A stretch of DNA of 31,510 nucleotides from RGIG8767 sp045531685 (GTDB lineage Bacteria; Bacillota; Clostridia; Lachnospirales; Lachnospiraceae), in the NCBI GenBank assembly GCA_045531685.1, contig JAZSEL010000104.1, forward strand, positions 1 through 31,510. The letters run 5' to 3'. A program made the translations under genes and the position numbers. Positions 25,177 to 31,510 of the stretch are shown in pieces. Numbering within the stretch: the first letter of the stretch is position 1; each line of letters begins with the position of its first letter. The notes beneath the pieces are model-generated. The model saw nothing but the letters and a program-made list of their open reading frames with translations. It made no database searches and was not told the origin of the DNA.

Positions 25177-25213
25177 AAAGGGTGACGGCTCAAGTGAACT
25201 GTCACACTTTTTT
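25177..25213 (+). terminator. Terminator after the Cys-rich protein gene
   Basis: GTGACGG (25182-25188) pairs with CTGTCAC (25199-25205), inner TCA/TGA, followed by a T6 run. Confidence 0.8.
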
Positions 25214-25236
25214 GCAAATAAAAGAGAAAAAACTTG

Positions 25237-25304
25237 CGGATTATGTCGAAAATTTGCGAGTTATGCAAAAGATATTGTAAATAAAAAGGTCTATTTAGTA
25301 AAAT
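25237..25304 (+). promoter_or_regulatory. Shared regulon promoter, copy 2
   Basis: Direct repeats CGGATTATGT (25237-25246) and CGAGTTATGC (25257-25266), 20 bp apart. The -35 TTGTAA starts at 25275 (again 18 bp on) and the -10 is TAAAAT (25299-25304), spacer 18. It precedes the first double-glycine peptide. Confidence 0.8.
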
Positions 25305-25382
25305 GAACAACAGATTTATGTGATTGCGAAGGAATTCTCATCCCATAAATGTACAATTGTTGAGATAAAAGGAGGAAACAAA

Positions 25383-25592
25383 ATGGAAGCAAGAGAATTA
25401 ACAACAGAAGAACTGGATGCGGTATTCGGAGGTGCAGATTTCGTGCAGTGTTCATGTGGTGGTAGAGTGACTACAAATGATGTTATGTCAGGTCTAGGTA
25501 CGGTTGCATCCTTAGGAGGCGCAATACAAATCCTTTGCAGATCCTGCGCGGCAAAAAAAGCACAGGGAAAAGATTTAACAGCAGGATTCTAA
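25383..25592 (+). CDS. Double-glycine leader Cys-containing peptide 1
   Basis: 69 aa. The leader MEARELTTEELDAVFGG matches the double-glycine bacteriocin/RiPP-type pattern (ELxxEELxxVxGG), so cleavage after Gly17 by a peptidase-domain ABC exporter is expected. The predicted core has 52 residues with CSC (23-25) and CRSC (52-55), separated by a Gly/Ala-rich small-residue stretch. Four Cys in CxC...CxxC order could hold a metal ion or form disulfides. An upstream open frame (25320) is ignored because AGGAGG lies just before ATG 25383. No homologous bacteriocin is recognised. It leads the operon with the MBL enzyme and a second similar peptide. Confidence 0.8.
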   Translation: MEARELTTEELDAVFGGADFVQCSCGGRVTTNDVMSGLGTVASLGGAIQILCRSCAAKKAQGKDLTAGF

Positions 25593-25634
25593 GGCTTTCT
25601 GCTATTCTGACATTATAGTTTGATGCAGGGATGA

Positions 25635-25680
25635 AAAGGTCGTGTCATTTTGCTAACGTGCTTGATGAGACGACCTTTCT
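25635..25680 (+). terminator. Partial terminator or processing hairpin after peptide 1
   Basis: AAAGGTCGT-G-TCAT pairs with ATGA-G-ACGACCTTT, a long imperfect stem followed only by TTTCT. Partial read-through into the MBL gene would make peptide 1 the most abundant product of the operon. Confidence 0.55.
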
Positions 25681-25718
25681 GATGAAATGAGACACAATAA
25701 ATAAAAAATATAGGTGTT

Positions 25719-25724
25719 TATAAT
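25719..25724 (+). promoter_or_regulatory. Possible secondary promoter for the MBL gene (-10 only)
   Basis: Perfect TATAAT 28 bases before the ATG, but no acceptable -35 at 16-18 bp. It may add to read-through from the upstream regulon promoter. Confidence 0.3.
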
Positions 25725-25751
25725 AAATTATTTTTGGGGGAAAACAGGGAG

Positions 25752-27698
25752 ATGAAAAGGGAAATATTGGAGTTGACGGCTGATTGTAAGGAAGCCACGC
25801 AAGAAACGATAAAAGTAAATTCCACCATTTATTCAGTGTTGGATTTTGAGGATACCACAGAAGCAGAATTGGCAGTCAGGGGATTAATTGACGCGCCAAA
25901 AGTATTGGAACTTAAGGATGCGGAAGGGAATGTAATCTGGAGTCAGGAAGCATATCGTTTTGTGGATGATTTTGAAGAGGTTCCGGATACAGTGAATCCC
26001 AGTTTATGGGAGAATACAAAGAATAATCATGTTTACGGATTGTTTGAAGTGATGGAAGGCATTTATCAGGTCCGCGGTTATGATATGGCAAATCTTACGT
26101 TGATTGAAGGGGATACCGGTTGGATTGTATATGACACATTGATGTGTGTGGAATGTGCGCAGGCGGCAATGCAGCTGGTGGAAAAGAATCTGGGGAAAAA
26201 GCCTGTTAAAGCGGTCATTCTATCGCATTCCCATGTGGACCATTATGGTGGTATCAAAGGGATTATTTCAGATGAAGAGGTTGCAGATGCAAATCTTTCT
26301 ATTGAGGAGCAGCTTACCGGCGGAAAGGTACCGATTATTGTACCGGAAGGATTTACGGAGCATGCTGTCAGCGAAAATCTTTTTGTAGGAAAGGCTATGG
26401 GTCGCAGGGCCGGTTATCAGTATGGAGTTTTTCTAAAAGAAGGTGTTAAGGGTACTCTGGCAATGGGAATCGGAATGGGTCAAGCCACCGGAAAGACATC
26501 TTTCATGGCGCCTACCTATGAGATTACCAAAACCGGAGAAACACTGAACATAGATGGTGTTTTGTTTGAATTCCAGCTTACGCCCGGTACAGAGGCGCCT
26601 GTGGAGATGAACACATGGCTTCCGCAGAAAAAGGCCTTGTGGGTGGCTGAGAATTGTAATGCTACGCTACATAACCTTTATACACTTCGCGGTGCACAAA
26701 TCCGGGATGGCTTACAGTGGTCAAAGTATCTGGTAGAGGCAATTTCTCTGTATGGAGAAGAGGTGGAAGTGGTATTCCAGTCCCATAACTGGCCGCATTG
26801 GGGCAATATAAATGCAAATGAATATCTTGCGAATACGGCAGCTATTTACCGCTATATTCATGACCAGACTTTAACTTACATTAATCAGGGCTACACATCG
26901 GATGAAATTTCTAATATGATTACACTTCCGGATGCACTTGCAAAGAACTGGTATACACGTCAGTATTATGGAACGGTAGCCCACAATTCAAAGGCGGTTT
27001 ATCAAAAATACATGGGATGGTATGATGCCAATCCGGTGAATCTGAATCCTTTAGAGCCTTCTGAGAGTGCAAAAAAATGGGTGGAATATCTGGGAGATAC
27101 CGATGAGGTACTTCGCAGGGCAAAAGCAGATTATGATGCCGGTGAATACCGGTGGGTGGCAGAAATTACGAATGTGATTGTATATGCCCGGCCGGATAAT
27201 ATGGTAGCAAGACTCTTATGTGCGGATGCGCTGGAGCAGTTGGGATATCAGTCAGAGTCCGGTACATGGCGAAATGCCTATCTTACCGCTGCCAAAGAAC
27301 TGAGGGACGGAAATCAGACAAGTAAGACCAAAATGGCAAGCGGAGGTGAAATCACAGCATACCTGCCGGCATCCATGATATTTGATTATATGGCAATCCT
27401 TTTGGATAAGCAGGCGTTGGCGGAGTATGATTTCAAAGTAAATTTTGCACTCACGGATATAGATAGTTTTTATATGGTGCAGTTGAAAAACGGAGCCATG
27501 TTAACATTTGAGAATTGTAAGTTAAAAGAGGCAGAACTTACCATTACCTGTCCGAAAAATGCATTGTTATATATCCTTCAGGGAAATAAGGAAGGCGCAA
27601 TGCGTGTAATGAAAATAGAAGGAAAAAGGGAATGGTTTGATTTAATTGTTGATAATATTATGGTCGCATCGGCGGATTTTAATATTATTGAACCGTAA
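25752..27698 (+). CDS. Alkyl/aryl-sulfatase-like metallo-beta-lactamase-fold hydrolase
   Basis: 648 aa, close to SdsA1/BDS1-type alkylsulfatases. Predicted zinc ligands: HSHVDH (His159, His161, Asp163, His164), Glu281 (TPGTEAP), Glu300 (WVAEN) and His345 (QSHNWPH). The spacings of the last three (19 and 45) equal those I recall for SdsA1. The characteristic NLYTLRGAQIRD segment, the all-helical dimer region (about 365-520) and a C-terminal SCP2-like domain follow. Unlike SdsA1 it has no signal peptide, so it should be cytosolic. ATG 25752 is preferred over TTG 25734, which lacks a ribosome site. Enclosed by two double-glycine peptide genes, it could process or modify them; sulfate-ester hydrolysis is the family default. 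Confidence 0.88.
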   Translation: MKREILELTADCKEATQETIKVNSTIYSVLDFEDTTEAELAVRGLIDAPKVLELKDAEGNVIWSQEAYRFVDDFEEVPDTVNPSLWENTKNNHVYGLFEVMEGIYQVRGYDMANLTLIEGDTGWIVYDTLMCVECAQAAMQLVEKNLGKKPVKAVILSHSHVDHYGGIKGIISDEEVADANLSIEEQLTGGKVPIIVPEGFTEHAVSENLFVGKAMGRRAGYQYGVFLKEGVKGTLAMGIGMGQATGKTSFMAPTYEITKTGETLNIDGVLFEFQLTPGTEAPVEMNTWLPQKKALWVAENCNATLHNLYTLRGAQIRDGLQWSKYLVEAISLYGEEVEVVFQSHNWPHWGNINANEYLANTAAIYRYIHDQTLTYINQGYTSDEISNMITLPDALAKNWYTRQYYGTVAHNSKAVYQKYMGWYDANPVNLNPLEPSESAKKWVEYLGDTDEVLRRAKADYDAGEYRWVAEITNVIVYARPDNMVARLLCADALEQLGYQSESGTWRNAYLTAAKELRDGNQTSKTKMASGGEITAYLPASMIFDYMAILLDKQALAEYDFKVNFALTDIDSFYMVQLKNGAMLTFENCKLKEAELTITCPKNALLYILQGNKEGAMRVMKIEGKREWFDLIVDNIMVASADFNIIEP

Positions 27699-27713
27699 CA
27701 GGAGGAAGAAAAG

Positions 27714-27980
27714 ATGGTAGATAAAATGAATGTACACGAAATGAATGAGGATGAGTTGTCCGGCGTTACCGGCGGAATGGGTGGTTCCGGAGTAGTACGT
27801 TACGGAGAAATGGTTTGGGTAATCAAACAAAACCAATGCAATTGTCCTGTAAATGAATATGGAGTACAAAGCGGCGGAAACGCAGGCAGCAGTGTGGCGG
27901 GACAGGCAGCAGAAGGTAACAGAGTAGTATGCTCTTACTGCAGAGCGCAGATAGCAACGTACAATGACATAATCGGTTAA
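27714..27980 (+). CDS. Double-glycine leader Cys-containing peptide 2
   Basis: 88 aa. The leader ends MNEDELSGVTGG (Gly20-Gly21), again the ELxxVxGG pattern; a second GG follows at 23-24. The core has CNC (42-44) and CSYC (73-76), the same CxC...CxxC order as peptide 1 but with a longer Gly/Ser/Ala-rich spacer. The core sequences otherwise differ, so they are a related pair rather than a recent duplication. AGGAGG lies nine bases before the ATG and the gene starts 15 bases after the MBL stop, so the three genes form one operon. No modification enzyme other than the MBL protein, and no exporter, is in the window. Confidence 0.8.
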   Translation: MVDKMNVHEMNEDELSGVTGGMGGSGVVRYGEMVWVIKQNQCNCPVNEYGVQSGGNAGSSVAGQAAEGNRVVCSYCRAQIATYNDIIG

Positions 27981-28016
27981 TTAACGAAGAAGAACATCCT
28001 TTTGGCGGAAAACTTG

Positions 28017-28083
28017 CGGATTATGTTGAAAATCTGCGTGTTATGCAGAGAATATTGTATATTGTAGGTGGGTTTAGTAAAAT
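28017..28083 (+). promoter_or_regulatory. Shared regulon promoter, copy 3
   Basis: Direct repeats CGGATTATGT (28017-28026) and CGTGTTATGC (28037-28046), 20 bp apart. The -35 TTGTAT starts at 28055 (18 bp on) and the -10 is TAAAAT (28078-28083), spacer 17. It precedes the lipoprotein gene. Confidence 0.8.
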
Positions 28084-28120
28084 AATATAGATACAAATTT
28101 GAAAATAAAGGAGAATTCTA

Positions 28121-29002
28121 ATGAAGAAAAAAATAATCAGTTTGTGCTTGGTTTTATGCCTTGCGCTGGGAATGGCAACCGCATGTGCGAAAGAACCGGC
28201 AAAAGAAGAGGGAAGTTCTGCACAGGGTGTGTTACCGCTTAAGACGGGAATACTTGCAAGAAGTGCTACCAGTGAGGAAGAGAGTGAAAAGGCGATAGGC
28301 GAGCACACCAAGGCCCATGTGAAAGGGGATATGACTTTTGAACTTACTTTCTACGATAATATGTCGTCCATGCTTATGGCACTTCAGGCAAAGGATATAT
28401 ACACAATGATTCTGGCAGACAGTGTTGCACAGTATATAGTGGCACAGAATGACTCTTTAATGATTGCACCGGAACGAGAGGGAGAAGGCCTGAGTCAGAA
28501 TACCGCATCCTATCAGATGATGATGAAAGAGGAGGATACGGATATTCATCAGATGTTTAATGATGCGATTGTGGAACTAAAAGAAGAAGGCGTTATTGAT
28601 GGATTAATTGAGACATATATTAAGGGCCATACAGACGGTTCTAATCCGGAAACGGTAGAGATTCCTGTAACAGATGGTGCCGATACAGTCAAAGTAGCGG
28701 TTACAGGTGATCTCCCGCCGCTTGATTTTGTTGCAGCGGACGGAACCCCTGCTGGATTTAATATGGCGTTGCTTGCAGAGATTGCAAAGAAGGCGAATGT
28801 CAATATTGAAGTTATACAGGTAGACACCGGTGCAAGAGCAGCGGCCTTAACTTCAGGACGTGCGGATGTTATTTTCTGGGTAAATTCCAGTTCCTGCTCC
28901 GTACATGGTGATATCGAAAAGGGCGCCGATACTCCGGAAGGAACCATTACTACGGAAACGTATTTCTCAGAACCGATGAGTTTTGTAACATTTAAGCAGT
29001 AA
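28121..29002 (+). CDS. Substrate-binding-like lipoprotein with apparently swapped lobes
   Basis: 293 aa. A lipoprotein signal peptide ends at MATAC (Cys22). Residues about 68-170 (FYDNMSSMLMALQAKDIYTM, LADSVAQYIVA, ELKEEGVIDGLIETYIKG) resemble the second lobe of solute-binding protein family 3. Residues about 188-293 (VKVAVTGDLPPLDFVAADGT, AGFNMALLAEIAKK, GRADVIF, YFSEPMSFV) resemble the first lobe. The order is reversed from normal, as in a circular permutation, or each half is a remnant of a tandem. No ABC permease is adjacent. It precedes a STAS protein and a membrane phosphatase sensor, so it may act as an extracellular ligand sensor. AAAGGAG precedes the ATG; a terminator follows. Confidence 0.75.
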   Translation: MKKKIISLCLVLCLALGMATACAKEPAKEEGSSAQGVLPLKTGILARSATSEEESEKAIGEHTKAHVKGDMTFELTFYDNMSSMLMALQAKDIYTMILADSVAQYIVAQNDSLMIAPEREGEGLSQNTASYQMMMKEEDTDIHQMFNDAIVELKEEGVIDGLIETYIKGHTDGSNPETVEIPVTDGADTVKVAVTGDLPPLDFVAADGTPAGFNMALLAEIAKKANVNIEVIQVDTGARAAALTSGRADVIFWVNSSSCSVHGDIEKGADTPEGTITTETYFSEPMSFVTFKQ

Positions 29003-29014
29003 CATAGTTTTAGC

Positions 29015-29048
29015 AAAAACACACGGTACATTTGTACGGTGTGTTTTT
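29015..29048 (+). terminator. Terminator after the lipoprotein gene
   Basis: AAAAACACAC-G-GTAC pairs with GTAC-G-GTGTGTTTTT (one G-G mismatch), ending in T5. It may be partial, since no clear separate promoter for the STAS gene is seen in the next 60 bases. Confidence 0.75.
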
Positions 29049-29109
29049 GGGATAGTAGGAATAATATTCAGCAAATATATTCGAATGATAAAGAAGGAGA
29101 TAGTAAATT

Positions 29110-29406
29110 ATGACAATCGAAAAGAAACTTAACAATGGAGAACTGACAGTGAGCTTGGAAGGACGTCTTGACACCGTGACAGCACCTTCTTTGGAAGAGG
29201 AATTAAAGGCTAATCTGGATGGCGTTCAAGAATTGGTATTGGATTTTCAGGCACTGGAATACATTTCTTCAGCAGGACTTCGTGTTCTTCTTATGGCACA
29301 GAAAACCATGAACAAGCAGGGAAGCATGGTTATCAGAAATGTGAATGAGACCATTGCAGAGGTATTTGAAATTACCGGCTTTGCCGATATGCTTACGATT
29401 GAATAA
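29110..29406 (+). CDS. STAS-domain anti-sigma factor antagonist
   Basis: 98 aa, one STAS domain (SpoIIAA/RsbV type). The phosphorylation loop reads LEYISSAGLRVLL, with Ser53/Ser54 at the site modified by an RsbW-like kinase and restored by a PP2C phosphatase. AAGGAGA lies ten bases before the ATG. The next gene (27-base gap) encodes a SpoIIE-type phosphatase fused to an RsbW-like kinase domain, so both partners for its phosphorylation cycle are next door. No sigma factor is present in the window. Confidence 0.93.
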   Translation: MTIEKKLNNGELTVSLEGRLDTVTAPSLEEELKANLDGVQELVLDFQALEYISSAGLRVLLMAQKTMNKQGSMVIRNVNETIAEVFEITGFADMLTIE

Positions 29407-29432
29407 GCAGATTAAGAAGGGGAAGACCAAAT

Positions 29433-31510
29433 ATGAAGAAGACAAGGAGAATTTCCCAATCGTTTCAGAAATGGTTATCTGTAGTTATTGTAATAGCATT
29501 TTTGGTAACTACGGCATGTCTTTGGGTGATTCAGACTAAGCTGTCTGAAAATAATGCAATTAATTTATTGGCACTTAATATTTCCGATGTCCGCGAAGAT
29601 ATTATTGATGCATCAGACGATAATCTTTTAAAACTGACTTATGAAATTGCAGAAGAATTAAATCAGGCAGATGCGGTTACATCAGAGTTTCTTGAGCAAT
29701 TGACTGTGAAATATGATGTGACGGAAATTAATCATATTAATCCGGCGGGAATTATAGATGCCAGTACCTATCCGGACTTTCTTGATTATGACATGCGTTC
29801 GGGTGCGCAGTCTGCAGAGTTTATGGTGCTGCTTTCAGAAGAAACGGAATATGTGCAGAGTTATCAGCCGGTATCCTATGATGCTTCCATTTCCCGTAAA
29901 TATGGTGGAGTGGTTCTGAATGACGGCGGATTTGTGCAGGTAGGATACGGCTCCGAGCGGTTTCAGAAAGATATTGATGAATTTGTGGTAGGGGTTACGA
30001 GAAACCGTCATGTTGGAGAAGGCGGTAGTGTCATTATCGTAAATGAAGCGTGGAATATTGTCAGTGACAGACAGGGAAATGAAGGTAAAAACCTGGAAGT
30101 GGTAGGGGTCTGGATTGATAAGGAGAAGACCCTGCCAGGTGAAGTATTTGTGGAAGAAGTATATGGAGAACCATGTTATTGTATGTATCAGATTTCGGAA
30201 GGATATCTGGTACTGGCTGTTATGCCAACCAGTGAGGCAGCACTTTCGCGTAATGTTTCCGTAGGTGTGACAACGGCAATGCAGATTCTGGTTTTTGCAG
30301 CATTGTTTGCGTTAATTTTCTTTTTGGTAAGACGTCTTGTGGTAGATAATATTTATAAGGTAAATGAATCTCTTTCGGCGATTTCAGAAGGAAAACTGGA
30401 TACTACGGTAGATGTCCGGTCCCATGAGGAGTTTAATGCTCTTTCTGACGATATTAATGCTACGGTAAATACTTTAAAACGCTATATTTCCGAGGCAGAG
30501 GCAAGAATTGATGCAGAACTGGCATTTGCAAAGGCAATCCAGCATTCGGCACTTCCGTCCGTATTTCCGCCTTATCCAAACCGTAAAGAGTTTGATATAT
30601 GGGCAGGAATGTATACAGCAAAAGAAGTGGGCGGCGACTTTTATGACTTCTATTTTGTAGATGAAGATACTTTGGCTTTTCTGGTTGCAGACGTTTCCGG
30701 AAAAGGAATTCCGGCGGCAATGTTTATGATGACAGCAAAAACCTTTATCAAGAGTTTTGCAGAGTCGGGAATGAGTGTAGAAGAAGTATTATCCCATGCC
30801 AATGAGAAATTGTGTGAGGGTAATGATGCCAATATGTTTGTAACGGCGTGGATTGGATTTTTGAACACCAAAACCGGATTAGTTACTTATGCAAATGCAG
30901 GACATAATCCTCCATTGGTAAAACATGAGGATGGAACCTTTACTTATTTAAAATCAAGACCCGGTTTTGTTTTGGCGGGAATGGAAGGGGTCCGTTACCG
31001 TAAAAATGAAATACAACTGATGCCGGGTGATGCCATTTATCTTTATACGGATGGCGTTACAGAAGCAACCAATGCAGAAAATGAACTTTATGGAGAAAAA
31101 CGTCTGCTTCATGTTATGAATCAAAAAGCAAATCTGTCTTCACAGGAACTTTGTGAAGCGGTTAAAGCAGATGTGGATGTTTTTGTCGGTGAAGCTCCCC
31201 AGTTTGATGATATCACTATGCTGTGCCTAAATTATCTGGCATCGGATAAAAAGGAAGAAAAAGGCAGGGAAATAAAAGAATTGACAACAAAAGCCGAAGT
31301 GGAAAATATTGAGGTTGTTACGGATTTTATCAATGAACAGTTGGAAAGCATGGATTGTCCTATGAAAGTACAGATGCAGATAGATGTGGCAGTTGATGAA
31401 ATCTTTGGAAATATTTGCCATTATGCTTACCCTTTGGGAGAGGGAGAAGCAACGGTCTGTGTGGAAGTACAGGAAGAGCCGAAGGCGGTTGTGATGACTT
31501 TTATGGATAG
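29433..31510 (+). CDS. Membrane sensor: SpoIIE/RsbU-type PP2C phosphatase fused to an RsbW-like kinase domain (runs off the window)
   Basis: At least 692 aa, no stop before the edge. Order: TM1 about 15-34; extracellular sensor region about 35-272 (with CYC at 248-250); TM2 about 278-300; HAMP about 301-355; short coiled linker; SpoIIE phosphatase domain about 375-602, with GGDFYD (400-405), VADVSGKG (418-425), NAGHNPP and the DDIT metal Asp near 592; then a HATPase of the anti-sigma kinase type from about 615, with N-box EIFGN (656-660). Fusion of the opposing phosphatase and kinase in one sensor is notable. AAGAAGGGG precedes the ATG. It should control phosphorylation of the adjacent STAS protein in response to an extracellular signal. 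Confidence 0.92.
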   Translation, partial: MKKTRRISQSFQKWLSVVIVIAFLVTTACLWVIQTKLSENNAINLLALNISDVREDIIDASDDNLLKLTYEIAEELNQADAVTSEFLEQLTVKYDVTEINHINPAGIIDASTYPDFLDYDMRSGAQSAEFMVLLSEETEYVQSYQPVSYDASISRKYGGVVLNDGGFVQVGYGSERFQKDIDEFVVGVTRNRHVGEGGSVIIVNEAWNIVSDRQGNEGKNLEVVGVWIDKEKTLPGEVFVEEVYGEPCYCMYQISEGYLVLAVMPTSEAALSRNVSVGVTTAMQILVFAALFALIFFLVRRLVVDNIYKVNESLSAISEGKLDTTVDVRSHEEFNALSDDINATVNTLKRYISEAEARIDAELAFAKAIQHSALPSVFPPYPNRKEFDIWAGMYTAKEVGGDFYDFYFVDEDTLAFLVADVSGKGIPAAMFMMTAKTFIKSFAESGMSVEEVLSHANEKLCEGNDANMFVTAWIGFLNTKTGLVTYANAGHNPPLVKHEDGTFTYLKSRPGFVLAGMEGVRYRKNEIQLMPGDAIYLYTDGVTEATNAENELYGEKRLLHVMNQKANLSSQELCEAVKADVDVFVGEAPQFDDITMLCLNYLASDKKEEKGREIKELTTKAEVENIEVVTDFINEQLESMDCPMKVQMQIDVAVDEIFGNICHYAYPLGEGEATVCVEVQEEPKAVVMTFMD

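Overview
The window looks like a chromosomal segment of a low-to-mid GC Firmicute, most likely a Lachnospiraceae-type clostridium. This rests on gene content (DUF4250 and DUF1836 proteins, DegV, PadR-DUF2812, Na+ symporters, SpoIIE-type phosphatase), strong GGAGG-type ribosome sites, and short hairpin terminators. It shows no prophage, IS element, rRNA or CRISPR array. No gene-free stretch exceeds about 300 bases.

Layout. 1-589: tRNA cluster (partial Glu, then Thr, Met, Asp, Val, Leu) and its terminator. 734-4243: three-gene surface O-acylation cassette (MBOAT, SGNH hydrolase, acyltransferase-3). 4295-6646 (minus): PadR regulator with DUF2812 membrane partner under a five-repeat operator array, a YczE-like membrane protein and an XRE regulator. 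6730-6876: candidate small RNA. 6932-9001: DUF1836 regulator, DegV and a hotdog acyl-CoA thioesterase. 9161-14651: two NSS-family Na+ symporters flanking a copper ATPase gene. The last 69 codons of that ATPase gene have their own ribosome site and look like a built-in CopZ chaperone gene. 14946-17913: a small ORF, then a metal-efflux operon of an ArsR/SmtB sensor, a free-standing HMA domain and a Zn/Cd ATPase lacking that domain. 17972-21454: glycerol kinase, an aldo/keto reductase with a ferredoxin-like tail and a HAD hydrolase. 21507-24088: clpB, broken by a one-base deletion. 24120-24293: DUF4250 protein.

The most unusual part is 24420-31510. Three promoters carry the same element: two CGNRTTATGY direct repeats 20 bp apart, the second starting exactly 18 bp before the -35. 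They drive (1) a secreted, membrane-anchored Cys-rich protein interrupted by an in-frame TAG; (2) two small double-glycine-leader peptides, each with a CxC...CxxC pattern, on either side of an alkylsulfatase-like metallo-beta-lactamase-fold enzyme; and (3) a lipoprotein whose binding-protein lobes appear in swapped order, followed by a STAS protein and a membrane sensor that joins a SpoIIE phosphatase to an RsbW-like kinase domain. I read this as one co-regulated system that exports Cys-rich peptides and senses something outside the cell through a partner-switching module. Its function is unknown, and no exporter lies inside the window.

Two genes are disrupted (clpB and the Cys-rich protein). 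Either may be a real mutation or a sequence error.
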